Shown here: piece after piece, positions 27,297 through 35,844 of the stretch
How positions within the stretch are numbered: the first letter of the stretch is position 1
How the letters are laid out: each line of letters opens with the position of its first letter
Origin: Clostridia bacterium
GTDB lineage: Bacteria > Bacillota > Clostridia > Lachnospirales > Lachnospiraceae
Reading direction: 5' to 3'
Assembly: GCA_910574835.1 (NCBI GenBank)
Contig: CAJTDE010000020.1
Location: 1 to 64,000, forward strand
DNA length: 64,000 nucleotides
Translations under genes and position numbers: made by a program
Notes under the pieces: model-generated
Databases searched by the model: none
The model's input: only the letters and a program-made list of their open reading frames with translations
Told to the model about the DNA's origin: nothing

Positions 27297-27473
27297 CTAT
27301 GCGCGTATGTCAACAAACTGCCCCAGATCTGACGGGATGGCTCCCTCCAGCATCTCCAAAAGCTCCATGCTGGTTTCCTCCACCTGGTCCATCACCTTTG
27401 CTGTCAGGGCATAGCCTACATTCATATGAAGCTGGCTGTATGACATAGCAGATGATAATGCTGCAATATCCAT
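27297..27473 (-). CDS. YjfB-family putative motility protein
   Basis: 58-residue protein beginning MDIAALSSAMSYSQLHMNVGYAL, typical of the YjfB family found with flagellar genes in Firmicutes; molecular role unknown. The ATG at 27473 follows GAGGTGATTATT. The frame is open 23 codons further upstream, but that part is not family-like. The gene has its own promoter. Confidence 0.8.
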   Translation of the reverse strand: MDIAALSSAMSYSQLHMNVGYALTAKVMDQVEETSMELLEMLEGAIPSDLGQFVDIRA

Positions 27474-27556
27474 AATAATCACCTCTGTAAACGGAATATG
27501 CCTCGCTGCTTCCTGACTTGAAAACAAGCAAAAACATTCCAAATGATCTTTATGCC

Positions 27557-27585
27557 ATCATAGCAGAATTTCCGAAAAAATGCAA
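27557..27585 (-). promoter_or_regulatory. Promoter of the yjfB-like gene
   Basis: Minus-strand -35 TTGCAT (27580-27585) and -10 TATGAT (27557-27562) with a 17-base spacer. A housekeeping-type promoter, not SigD-like. Confidence 0.6.
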
Positions 27586-27589
27586 GAGA

Positions 27590-28516
27590 TTAGTCGATAG
27601 AAATCCCGGCCTTCTCCAGAATCTTCGGCACATTCTTCTCCGCGCCGATAGCCATAATATGTACGCCGTCACAGAGACCCTCATCCTTGATCTTGGCGAT
27701 CATCTCAGCCGCCATCTCAATGCCAAGCTGTGTGGGCAGACCCTTCACGCCCTTCTCCTTGCCCTCCGCAGCCGCAGCCGCCAGACGGTCAATCATATCC
27801 TGAGGAACCGCGATACCCGGCACATTCTCATTCATATACTTAGCCATTCCCGCCGCCTTCAGCGGAATAATACCGGCCATAATGTGAGTCTTAATATTTG
27901 CCTTGTCCACTTCATCCATAAAGCGCTTAAAGCTCTCCAGATCAAAAATACCCTGAGTCTGAATATAGCGTGCACCCGCCTCCACCTTCTGGCGAAGCTT
28001 ATTGATCTGCAAAAACAGAGGTTCGTAAACAGGAGTTACCGCCGCACCCTTATAAAACTCCGGCGCGCCGCCTTCCAGCTCATTGCCGCCGCAGTCCGTT
28101 CCCGTAGCTTCCATCACGGACAGCATATGGAGAATCCCTACGGAATCCAAATCATACACCGGCTTAGACTGACTGCAGTCGCCCACCGTAGGATGGTCGC
28201 CGGTCAGTGCCAGCATCGTATCAATGCCAAAGGCTGCCGCAGAAAGCATATCGCCCATAATTCCCATACGGCTGCGATCACGGCCCGTCACCTGGATAAT
28301 CGGCTCCAGTCCCGCCTCTTTCAGCTTAATACACAGACCAAGAGAGGAAGCCTTCAAACATGCGGACTGCATATCCGTAACATTAACGCCATGCACCTTC
28401 CCCTTCAAAAGCTCGGCCGCCTCCATCTGTTCCTTAAAATCATATCCCTTGGGAGGAGCCATCTCAACGGTTACACCAAACTTTCCGCCCTCAAGGGCTT
28501 TCTCTAACATTCCCAT
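27590..28516 (-). CDS. metF: Methylenetetrahydrofolate reductase, catalytic subunit (MetF type)
   Basis: 308-residue TIM-barrel flavoprotein that reduces 5,10-methylene-THF to 5-methyl-THF. The N-terminus has the catalytic-Glu context FGVTVEMAPPKG, followed by VHGVNVTDMQ and the folate/FAD motifs LALTGDHP and HIMAGIIPL. The start overlaps the MetV stop by one base (TAATG), so the two subunits are coupled. In acetogens the MetVF complex serves the methyl branch of the Wood-Ljungdahl pathway; it may equally feed methionine synthesis. Confidence 0.92.
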   Translation of the reverse strand: MGMLEKALEGGKFGVTVEMAPPKGYDFKEQMEAAELLKGKVHGVNVTDMQSACLKASSLGLCIKLKEAGLEPIIQVTGRDRSRMGIMGDMLSAAAFGIDTMLALTGDHPTVGDCSQSKPVYDLDSVGILHMLSVMEATGTDCGGNELEGGAPEFYKGAAVTPVYEPLFLQINKLRQKVEAGARYIQTQGIFDLESFKRFMDEVDKANIKTHIMAGIIPLKAAGMAKYMNENVPGIAVPQDMIDRLAAAAAEGKEKGVKGLPTQLGIEMAAEMIAKIKDEGLCDGVHIMAIGAEKNVPKILEKAGISID

Positions 28517-29163
28517 TACTTGTTCCCCCTAATATTAATTGTTCTGGGATATGAAACCTTCTCATATCCTTTATCCGGACGTCTCTGTGCCAGCTTATCC
28601 AGCATACCCAAAGACTCCAGACGCTTATAAATCAGAATCCATGCACAGTCATTCTCCGGATTCACCTCACACTTGCCGTTCTTCTGTCCGCCGCAGGGGC
28701 CATTTACCAGAGACTTCGCACATCTGGAAATGGGACAGATACCTCCGGTTGTTCCAAGCACACAGTCTCCGCAGAGGTGACATGCCTCCTCAAACAGACC
28801 AAACTTCACGGCCTCCCCTAAAAACATCGTATTATTAGACGGATAAACCGGCGCCGCCGCATGATTGGCCGCCACCTGCACACCGTCGCCGCAGGACATG
28901 CAGACAACCGCATCCGGGCCTGCCGCATTCAGCTTCTTCATGGCCGTCTTCACACCCATGTTCATACAGCAGTAATCCGCCATTCCGGTAGCCACCACCG
29001 TCTTACCCTTAGATTCCAAATAAGCCTTCAGTTCCCCGATCTCCTTCTCGCCGCCCGTGGCACAGGCCGTAGCACAGCTGCCGCAGCCAAGGATTGCAAT
29101 CTTCTTCGCATCCCCGAGCATCGCCATCAATTCATCAATGGGCTTTTTCTGTGTGATAATCAT
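28516..29163 (-). CDS. metV: MetV-type zinc/cysteine-rich subunit of methylenetetrahydrofolate reductase
   Basis: 215-residue protein rich in cysteine: GCGSCATAC, DYCCMN, CMSCGDG, CHLCGDC, CPISRC and NGPCGG. These match the MetV partner of bacterial MetF, which supports assembly and possibly electron transfer. It is first in the metV-metF pair. No rnfC2, corrinoid or CODH genes are nearby. Confidence 0.9.
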   Translation of the reverse strand: MIITQKKPIDELMAMLGDAKKIAILGCGSCATACATGGEKEIGELKAYLESKGKTVVATGMADYCCMNMGVKTAMKKLNAAGPDAVVCMSCGDGVQVAANHAAAPVYPSNNTMFLGEAVKFGLFEEACHLCGDCVLGTTGGICPISRCAKSLVNGPCGGQKNGKCEVNPENDCAWILIYKRLESLGMLDKLAQRRPDKGYEKVSYPRTINIRGNK

Positions 29164-29323
29164 GGTATTCTCTCCTTATATCCCTTTTACATTCCAGGCA
29201 TCCTTCGCTGACAAACACGGGAAACCGTCCAACAAACAGAACACTTCCAAAGCTGCCGTTCACTCCGTGACCCGTAACCTTCCAAAAGCCGTATGCCGGC
29301 AAAGAGCTGTCCTCTCCCTTTCT

Positions 29324-29351
29324 ATTGTAATACTTTCTGATAAGAAATCAA
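29324..29351 (-). promoter_or_regulatory. Promoter of metVF
   Basis: Minus-strand -35 TTGATT (29346-29351) and -10 TACAAT (29324-29329), 16 bases apart, leaving a leader of about 150 bases. The rest of the 469-base gap (29352-29584) is A/T-rich with nothing recognisable. Confidence 0.6.
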
Positions 29352-29584
29352 GTATAAATTCTAAGAAAATAACAAAATATATCATATTTTTTTATCTTTA
29401 TAACATTTTATAACAAATCCTCATATCCCCATCCCTCCCAAACAACCATGCCACCGAAAACCAACAAAACAAGCGGTCCAAGAAAAACTCATTCTAATCT
29501 CTGTCCGCACAGCTCACTGCTCACAACAACTGTTATCACACCTGCACAGCAGGAGGCTTATTGAAAGACTGCCATACAAAAAAA

Positions 29585-29612
29585 TATCCCCAACCATTGC
29601 TGATTGGAGATA
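29585..29612 (-). terminator. Terminator after the 212-residue motility-region gene
   Basis: TATC-CCAA / TTGG-GATA stem with a 10-nt loop, followed on the minus strand by seven T; 20 bases after the stop codon. Confidence 0.7.
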
Positions 29613-29632
29613 CTTAAAATACTCATCTTATT

Positions 29633-30271
29633 CTACTTCCCGGTCTTCTCATAATACTCACTGAACAGATCATTCACTGCCTTATAAGTCTCACCCGAGA
29701 TAGACGGCAGAGAGCCTCCCCAGGCTTCTTCCGCCTGCTTAAAGCCCTTCTCAATCGCATTCTGCATCTTCTGCATCTGCTCCGGATTGTCCCCTGCAAG
29801 CGCCTGGGCAAAATCAAACAATCTCTGAGACGTCTGCTTTACACCCCAGTAGCCGTCCTCCGAAATCGCCTGCTGAGCCTCAGCCTTCGTCTGAGCATCA
29901 ACCGTAAAATTCCCGCTGGCAATCGTCCTCCAGAACTCATCACTGCCCGCCTGCAGCCCCGTAATGCCCTGCTTATTGAACATCTGCATCATCATGTTCG
30001 TAAAGCGCGTCGTCTGATTCTCCAAATCAGCCTTCAAGCTGTTCACCAGGGATTTACGCTCGGAATCACTCATCTTCCTTGTAACCTGAGAATCCTGGCT
30101 AAACTCCGCCCGATCCGTACTCGGCTTCGCAGCCGCGCCGGAAACGGCATCCACAGCCTTCTGATCCTGTTTCTGAGCCACCTCCGCAGCCTTCACCGCA
30201 TTATTCACATTAACAGCCGCATATCCGGAATTTGCCTGGACATTCTGATAATAATTATCTTCAAGTCTCAA
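29633..30271 (-). CDS. Uncharacterised motility-region protein, 212 residues
   Basis: Soluble, Gln/Ala-rich N-terminus (about 1-65), then a helical domain with NMMMQMFNKQGITGL and the C-terminal motif ISEDGYWGVKQTSQRLFDFAQALAGDNPEQM. Similar C-termini occur in uncharacterised proteins of flagellated bacteria (I recall DUF5610-like annotation), but no function is known. The start is TTG at 30271 with AAAGGAGG 8 bases upstream. A SigD-like -10 (GCCGATAT) lies 60 bases upstream, which ties it to motility. Confidence 0.75.
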   Translation of the reverse strand: MRLEDNYYQNVQANSGYAAVNVNNAVKAAEVAQKQDQKAVDAVSGAAAKPSTDRAEFSQDSQVTRKMSDSERKSLVNSLKADLENQTTRFTNMMMQMFNKQGITGLQAGSDEFWRTIASGNFTVDAQTKAEAQQAISEDGYWGVKQTSQRLFDFAQALAGDNPEQMQKMQNAIEKGFKQAEEAWGGSLPSISGETYKAVNDLFSEYYEKTGK

Positions 30272-30329
30272 ACCAATTTCCTCCTTTCTTGATAAGTACT
30301 AAAAATTCCATTATTTCTCTATATACATA

Positions 30330-30356
30330 ATATCGGCCCCATCCCCCAAAAAATAA
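30330..30356 (-). promoter_or_regulatory. Candidate SigD promoter of the 212-residue protein gene
   Basis: Minus-strand GCCGATAT (30330-30337) matches the SigD -10 box fully; the -35 is weak (TTAT at 30353-30356, 15-base spacer). Confidence 0.5.
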
Positions 30357-30395
30357 GCCCTCTCTCCAAATCCCCAAAAATAAACTCCAAAAGTA

Positions 30396-31940
30396 TCACC
30401 CCGCAACCATCCTCCAGAGTAAATATCCCGCCACAAGCACAACTACTACAAGCATCTGCCGCACAAACACCTTCTCCGCCTTCTGATCCCTGACCTTCCT
30501 CCGCTCCTCCGCCTCCATCACAGCCCCCCAAGGACTGTACCTCTGCGCCCGTAGCGTAATCCCTCTCCCGTCCTGCCCCAAAGCAGCAAGAAATCCCCTC
30601 CAATTCTCTTCCAAAAGCCGCGTCCCTCTCCGAAAATCCTCCTCCAAAGTCCGCCCTCCAAGCATCTGAAAAAAACCGGCCTCCTCCGAATAAGCCCGTT
30701 GACTGCGGTACGCCGCATCCCCCTTCTTCTCCAAAAACAACCGATACGCATAAGCCAGCCCTTCCGAAGCCGCCCGCTGCGCATCCTTCGTTTTCTCATA
30801 AATCCCTGTCGTATGGTAATAAGCCTCATAGGCCCCCTTCTGATTGAGATAATAATCTACCATTTGATTTACCAGACTTTTCACAGGCGAAGCCATGTCA
30901 CCGGACCGCCCGTTCCCGGAAAGATAAATCTCACCCTTAATAGAAGTAAGCGCCGCCAGATACCCCACAACTTCCTGATTCCCCTTCAAGGTCCCCATCC
31001 CCTCCAGAATACGGCCGCTCTCACCCAAATGTCTGGCAAATGCATCCGCCCGGACAAGCTCATCTATCCCAAAGCCTCCGCTCTCCCGGCTGCCTCCCCG
31101 AGCCTCGCCAAAAGCCTGACTCCGCTGATTCATCTCCAACTGCCCTGACTTCCTGTGTGCGTCAAACTCCTGACTGACCCGCACATTCCTTCCGCCACAA
31201 GCCTGATACACACTCCCCTCCTCGCCAAACGCCTTCCCGGAGGCTTCCGTCACACCATGAGAAGATACGGCAGAAGCATGTCCCTTCCCGACGCCGCTGC
31301 CCGAAGAAAAAAAGCGCTCTGCCGCCTTGGGAGAAATACTCTCCCCCGTAGTCCGCTTATACACACGATGCCGAATCTGATCAATGGTCTCACGCTGTCC
31401 CATCCGTTCCAGCAAGGAAATAAGATTCTTAAGCTTCACTTCCAAAACGAGATTCAGCTTTTCGGAAAGCACCGCATCCAACCGCTCCTTCTGTACCGTT
31501 TGCTCCTGACCCGTGGTATGAATCAGCACCGCCTCCAGCAAGGCCAGATACAGCCTGGACAATTCCTCCAGATCCTTAGACAGATTCCCCGAAGAAGAGG
31601 GCTGCCAGTTCAGAAGCGCCTCCCAAAGCTCCTGCTCCATCTCCAGAATCCATCGAAGATTTGCCTCCATAAGAAGCTTCCCCTCAATGCCGAACCACTT
31701 GCTCTGTCTGGAAAGCTCCGGTGTATCCCGCTGCTCCCGCTCCTCACTCTTTGACTCCGAACGTTCCTCCTCCAGCTTTGCCCTGGCCTCCTCCGCCTGT
31801 TTTGCAGCCTGTGCAACCAGTACCCGTCCGGCCTCCAGCTCCATCAGCTTTCTCGCAGCCCTGTTTTCCGCTCCCGTGGGCGCCGGCTGCGGCTGTGCTT
31901 CTATCCCCTTTGTATTCGTACCTACGCCAACCTTCTCCAT
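30396..31940 (-). CDS. Uncharacterised tail-anchored protein in the motility region, 514 residues
   Basis: Charged, Ala/Glu-rich coiled-coil N-terminus (about 28-75), a helical middle part (about 85-200), a Ser/Gly-rich linker (about 205-290), a second helical part (about 295-480) and a single C-terminal membrane segment (VFVRQMLVVVVLVAGYLLWR) with only four residues after it. The bulk would face the cytoplasm. I do not recognise a family. AAGGGGAAGGG precedes the ATG. Its position behind two chemoreceptor genes and a SigD-like promoter suggest a role in motility; this is inference. Confidence 0.75.
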   Translation of the reverse strand: MEKVGVGTNTKGIEAQPQPAPTGAENRAARKLMELEAGRVLVAQAAKQAEEARAKLEEERSESKSEEREQRDTPELSRQSKWFGIEGKLLMEANLRWILEMEQELWEALLNWQPSSSGNLSKDLEELSRLYLALLEAVLIHTTGQEQTVQKERLDAVLSEKLNLVLEVKLKNLISLLERMGQRETIDQIRHRVYKRTTGESISPKAAERFFSSGSGVGKGHASAVSSHGVTEASGKAFGEEGSVYQACGGRNVRVSQEFDAHRKSGQLEMNQRSQAFGEARGGSRESGGFGIDELVRADAFARHLGESGRILEGMGTLKGNQEVVGYLAALTSIKGEIYLSGNGRSGDMASPVKSLVNQMVDYYLNQKGAYEAYYHTTGIYEKTKDAQRAASEGLAYAYRLFLEKKGDAAYRSQRAYSEEAGFFQMLGGRTLEEDFRRGTRLLEENWRGFLAALGQDGRGITLRAQRYSPWGAVMEAEERRKVRDQKAEKVFVRQMLVVVVLVAGYLLWRMVAG

Positions 31941-32043
31941 ACCCTTCCCCTTATATCAAAAACATTTCCATACCATCAACGGACAGAAACACAATTACCC
32001 CAGATGCCCCCTTGACCGCTGAAAATAAGCTCCTCTATAAAAA

Positions 32044-32071
32044 CTATCGACCAAATCACCCTTGTCATTAA
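32044..32071 (-). promoter_or_regulatory. Candidate SigD promoter of the tail-anchored protein gene
   Basis: Minus-strand TTAA (32068-32071), 16 bases, GTCGATAG (32044-32051). The -10 matches GCCGATAA at 6 of 8 positions, with the same TTAA-N16 layout as the fliD promoter. It is 104 bases upstream of the start. Confidence 0.35.
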
Positions 32072-32146
32072 GCAAAGCCTTCACAATCTTTCATCCTTCA
32101 GGCAAAGACACCGCTCCTCCTCAAAAACGAAATCGATCACAAAAAA

Positions 32147-32186
32147 CCGCTCCTTCGCGGTATCTTATCATTCCACGAAGGAGCGG
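32147..32186 (-). terminator. Terminator after the first chemoreceptor gene
   Basis: Perfect 11-bp arms CCGCTCCTTCG / CGAAGGAGCGG with an 18-nt loop, followed on the minus strand by six T, 28 bases after the stop codon. Confidence 0.9.
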
Positions 32187-32213
32187 CTCTTCTTTTATAA
32201 GCAAAGCTGCTTT

Positions 32214-34070
32214 TTAATATTTACTGTTGTTATCTCCCGTGTAATAAGAGCTGTAGCTCTCCTGGCTGGAAGAAGATGATGCGGAAACCACCGGATCGGG
32301 ATCATAATCCACATCCATAGCTACTACCGGCTCCTCCTCATAAGAAACGGAGGAAGTAACCGCATCGGAGCGGAGTTTGAAGCGTCTTACCTGACTCTTC
32401 AGCATCTCTGCCTGGCTGGACAGCTCTTCGCTGGCTGCCGCACTCTGCTCTGCCGTAGCGGAGTTGGTCTGTACCACACTGGAGATCTGGTCGATTCCCT
32501 GGGTTACCTCCTGGATAGCATTGGACTGCTCCGTTGTAGCCTGTGTAATCTTATCCACAACATCTACTGCAACCTTGGTACTCTCCACGGTCATAACAAG
32601 GGCATTGGCCGTACTGTCGGCAATCTTCGTACCATTCTCCACCGCATGGATGGATTCCTCAATCAGAGCCGTGGTATTCTTAGCGGCCTCCGCACTCTTG
32701 GAAGCCAGATTCCGTACCTCATCCGCCACAACTGCGAAGCCCTTGCCGGCGCTTCCTGCACGTGCCGCCTCAACAGCCGCGTTCAGCGCAAGAATGTTGG
32801 TCTGGAATGCAATATCTTCAATGGTCTTAATAATCTTGCCAATCTCGTTGGAACTCTGGCTGATCTCGGACATTGCCGTAATCATATCCTGCATTCTCTG
32901 GTTGGAGATAGTCAGCTCCTCGCCTGCCTTGCCGACCTGCTCGCTGGCAATCTGGGAGTTCTGGGCTGTCTGTACCACCTTCTGAGAAATCTCATTGATA
33001 GATGCCGCAAGCTGCTGAATAGAGCTTGCCTGCTCCGTAGCGCCCTGAGACAGAGCCTGTGCGCCGCTGGATACCTGATCCGATCCGCTTGCTACCTGAT
33101 CGGAAGCCTCATTGATGCGGCTCAGTGTGGTGCTTAAATTGGAATTCATCTTCCGGATAGAAGACAGCAGGGGTGCAAAATCACCTACGTAGTACTCTTC
33201 CGCCGTTGTGCGGACATTGAAATTACCCTTGGCCATCTCAGCCATCAGACGGTTCAAGTCCGTAATCATAGCATCCAGACCCTTAAAGGTTACTTTGAAA
33301 TTGTCCACCAAAACGCCGATCTCATCCTTCCCCGTATAAGTCAGATCATTCTTAACAAGGCCCTTGGAGAGATTCTGAGCTGCCTCCTCCACCTCTGCGA
33401 TAGGTCTTACGATGGAAGCTGTTACCTTAATGCAGATAACGAATGCAAAAATCACTGCCACCACCAGCAGGGCGACAACGATTATCATATCCTGATTCGT
33501 GGACTTCACACTTTCATCCAGTGTCTCGTCCTGAAGAGCTGCCGTGGCATCATCAAGAACCATAGCCTGCGCAACCAGTGCATCCAGAGTCGGTGTACAC
33601 TCCTCCACCAGAATCCGCTCGGACTCTGTCATTCCGGTAGTATTGGAATTGCCTGCTGCCGCCTCAGCTCTCAGGCTTTCCTCTACTCTTCCGCCAATAG
33701 CAATCCACTGCTCCATCAACGTAGAATATGTATTGACCTCGCCCGCATCCAGAATATTCATCGCTTTCAATTCCTCAATATCGGAACGGATGGATACAAT
33801 CAACTCATCTACACGCTTTGCATTGCTCTCCAAGGTTGCGTTGTCCTTTGAAATCGCCATATCACGCAAATACCGGGCCGCCGTGTTGGTGCTCATACGG
33901 CTGTTGCGTACCAGACTTCTGGCTGTCATGGCACCGTTCGAAAAGTCATGAAGATTCTGGTTGGCTGCATTCAGCTTTGAAATTGCGGTTATTGAAATAA
34001 TAACCGTCAATACCAGAACAACCGCATAACTTACCAATAATCTGCTTCTGATTTTCAAGTTCTTTAACAT
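32214..34070 (-). CDS. Methyl-accepting chemotaxis protein, 618 residues
   Basis: Chemoreceptor with a membrane segment at about 12-30, an extracellular four-helix-type sensor (about 31-195), a second membrane segment (about 196-217), a HAMP domain and a signalling domain with the hairpin tip [22 protein letters not shown]. The C-terminus is a Ser/Tyr-rich tail (SSSSSQESYSSYYTGDNNSK) without a recognised CheR pentapeptide. It relays ligand binding to CheA/CheW. The gene follows a second, closely related receptor by 100 bases. Confidence 0.95.
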   Translation of the reverse strand: MLKNLKIRSRLLVSYAVVLVLTVIISITAISKLNAANQNLHDFSNGAMTARSLVRNSRMSTNTAARYLRDMAISKDNATLESNAKRVDELIVSIRSDIEELKAMNILDAGEVNTYSTLMEQWIAIGGRVEESLRAEAAAGNSNTTGMTESERILVEECTPTLDALVAQAMVLDDATAALQDETLDESVKSTNQDMIIVVALLVVAVIFAFVICIKVTASIVRPIAEVEEAAQNLSKGLVKNDLTYTGKDEIGVLVDNFKVTFKGLDAMITDLNRLMAEMAKGNFNVRTTAEEYYVGDFAPLLSSIRKMNSNLSTTLSRINEASDQVASGSDQVSSGAQALSQGATEQASSIQQLAASINEISQKVVQTAQNSQIASEQVGKAGEELTISNQRMQDMITAMSEISQSSNEIGKIIKTIEDIAFQTNILALNAAVEAARAGSAGKGFAVVADEVRNLASKSAEAAKNTTALIEESIHAVENGTKIADSTANALVMTVESTKVAVDVVDKITQATTEQSNAIQEVTQGIDQISSVVQTNSATAEQSAAASEELSSQAEMLKSQVRRFKLRSDAVTSSVSYEEEPVVAMDVDYDPDPVVSASSSSSQESYSSYYTGDNNSKY

Positions 34071-34170
34071 GTCTTTCCCCTTCTTTTCCTCTTTATTGTG
34101 CAGTATTCAACACTCTTCCTTATCATACTGCGAATTTACTTTCTTGTCCACAGAAAACAAATATTTTTTA

Positions 34171-35841
34171 TTAATCTCTTCTCAAGGTAAACCGGCCTGT
34201 AAGCTCCTTGAGCATCTGAGACTGGCTGGACAGCTCCTCGCTTGCCGCCGCGCTCTCCTGGGCCGTTGCGGAGTTGGTCTGTACCACGCTGGAAATCTGG
34301 TCCATACCCTGGGTAATCTCCTGGATGGAATTGGCCTGATTCTCCGCCGCACGGGTAATCTTTTCCACCAGTTCCACCGCATTCTTGGTGCTCTCCACCG
34401 TAGACAGCAGAGCCTCCGCCGTACTGCCCGCGATCTTCGTCCCATTGTCCACCGCCTGCATGGAGCCTTCGATCAGATGGGTCGTATTCTGTGCCGCCTC
34501 CGCACTCTTGGAAGCCAGATTCCGCACCTCATCGGCCACAACCGCAAAGCCCTTGCCGGCGCTGCCTGCCCTTGCCGCTTCTACGGCCGCATTCAGAGCC
34601 AGGATATTCGTCTGGAATGCAATGTCCTCGATGGTCTTGATAATCTTGCCAATCTCGCCGGAACGGTCGCTGATTTCGGACATAGCCGCGATCATCTCCT
34701 CCATCTTCTGATTGGAAATCTGAAGATCCGCTCCCGCATTCTCCACCTGCTCGCTTGCCTTCTTTGCATTCTCGGAGGTCTGCTTTACCTGACTGGAAAT
34801 ATCATTGATGGACGCTGCCAGCTGTTCCACCGCACTTGCCTGCTCCGTTGCACCCTGGGAAAGTCCCTGCGCGCCGCTGGATACCTGATCGGAACCGCTT
34901 GCCACCTGATCGCTGGCGTCATTGATCCGAAGGAGGGTTGTACTCAGATATTTATTCATCTCGCGGATAGAGCCCAGAATCGCCTGGAAATCACCTACAT
35001 AGTAATTCTCCGCTCTGGTGCGGATATCCAGGTTGCCCTTGGCCATCTCGTTCATCAGATAAGAGATATCCTGAATCACCGCCGAGAGCACCTCGCTGGT
35101 CTTGCGGAAGCTGTCGGCCAGCGTACCAAGCTCATCCCTGGATTCATATGTAACGTGACTTTGAATATTTCCGTTGGAAATAGCCTGCGCCGTCTTCTCC
35201 AGCTCATAGATAGGCCGGGTCAGCCCCTTAATGAGAACTGCCATAATTCCAACTGCAATGAGAACTGCCACAATTAACAAAGCCAAAAGAAACAGAGACG
35301 CATTGTTTGTAGTTCTGTTGACGGATTTGCTCATATCCTCAGCCGACACATTGGCTTCCCTGTAGATTGCCTCCGCCGCCGCGGAACTCTGGTCAAAAAT
35401 CTCAGAAAAATCTCCTGTGAGCAGTTCCCGGGCTTCCTCCCAGTTGCCGGCCTCCATCAGTCCTAAGATCTCCCCGATAAGAGCCTGGGCCTCGCCGCTG
35501 TCATCCAGAAGCTTCTGTACGGAACCGCCGGCAGTTCCGGAAATCTCCTGAAGCTTGTTGAGTCCTGCCACAACTTCCGTAGCGCTTTCATTGATGCGAT
35601 CCGCATATTTAGCCAGATCCTCTTCTACCAGGGCCGCATTTAAGCTTCCCCAGACATTGTACATCTTCTCGGCAACACTCATGCCTTCCGTGGCCGCCAC
35701 AAAGGGACCCTCGTACATCTGATGTGATTTATCTCCGATTGAGCGCAAAGCCGTTATGGAAAGTATCACCAGGGCGACGCTGAGCACCAGAATCGTTCCA
35801 AAGGAAACAATCAGCTTTTGTGAAATCTTTAAATTCTTCAT
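34171..35841 (-). CDS. Methyl-accepting chemotaxis protein, 556 residues
   Basis: Same layout as the neighbouring receptor: membrane segments at about 10-30 and 180-205, an extracellular helical sensor, HAMP, and a signalling domain nearly identical to its neighbour's at [22 protein letters not shown]. The sensor differs clearly, so the two probably bind different ligands after duplication. It ends [10 protein letters not shown] without the long tail. The start is 3 bases after the nucleotidyltransferase stop. Confidence 0.95.
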   Translation of the reverse strand: MKNLKISQKLIVSFGTILVLSVALVILSITALRSIGDKSHQMYEGPFVAATEGMSVAEKMYNVWGSLNAALVEEDLAKYADRINESATEVVAGLNKLQEISGTAGGSVQKLLDDSGEAQALIGEILGLMEAGNWEEARELLTGDFSEIFDQSSAAAEAIYREANVSAEDMSKSVNRTTNNASLFLLALLIVAVLIAVGIMAVLIKGLTRPIYELEKTAQAISNGNIQSHVTYESRDELGTLADSFRKTSEVLSAVIQDISYLMNEMAKGNLDIRTRAENYYVGDFQAILGSIREMNKYLSTTLLRINDASDQVASGSDQVSSGAQGLSQGATEQASAVEQLAASINDISSQVKQTSENAKKASEQVENAGADLQISNQKMEEMIAAMSEISDRSGEIGKIIKTIEDIAFQTNILALNAAVEAARAGSAGKGFAVVADEVRNLASKSAEAAQNTTHLIEGSMQAVDNGTKIAGSTAEALLSTVESTKNAVELVEKITRAAENQANSIQEITQGMDQISSVVQTNSATAQESAAASEELSSQSQMLKELTGRFTLRRD

Positions 35842-35844
35842 CTC

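Noticed and set aside
34069-35277. 402-codon plus-strand open frame opposite the second chemoreceptor gene
   Set aside because: Antisense to a clear chemoreceptor. A similar shadow occurs opposite the other receptor because the coding DNA is conserved.
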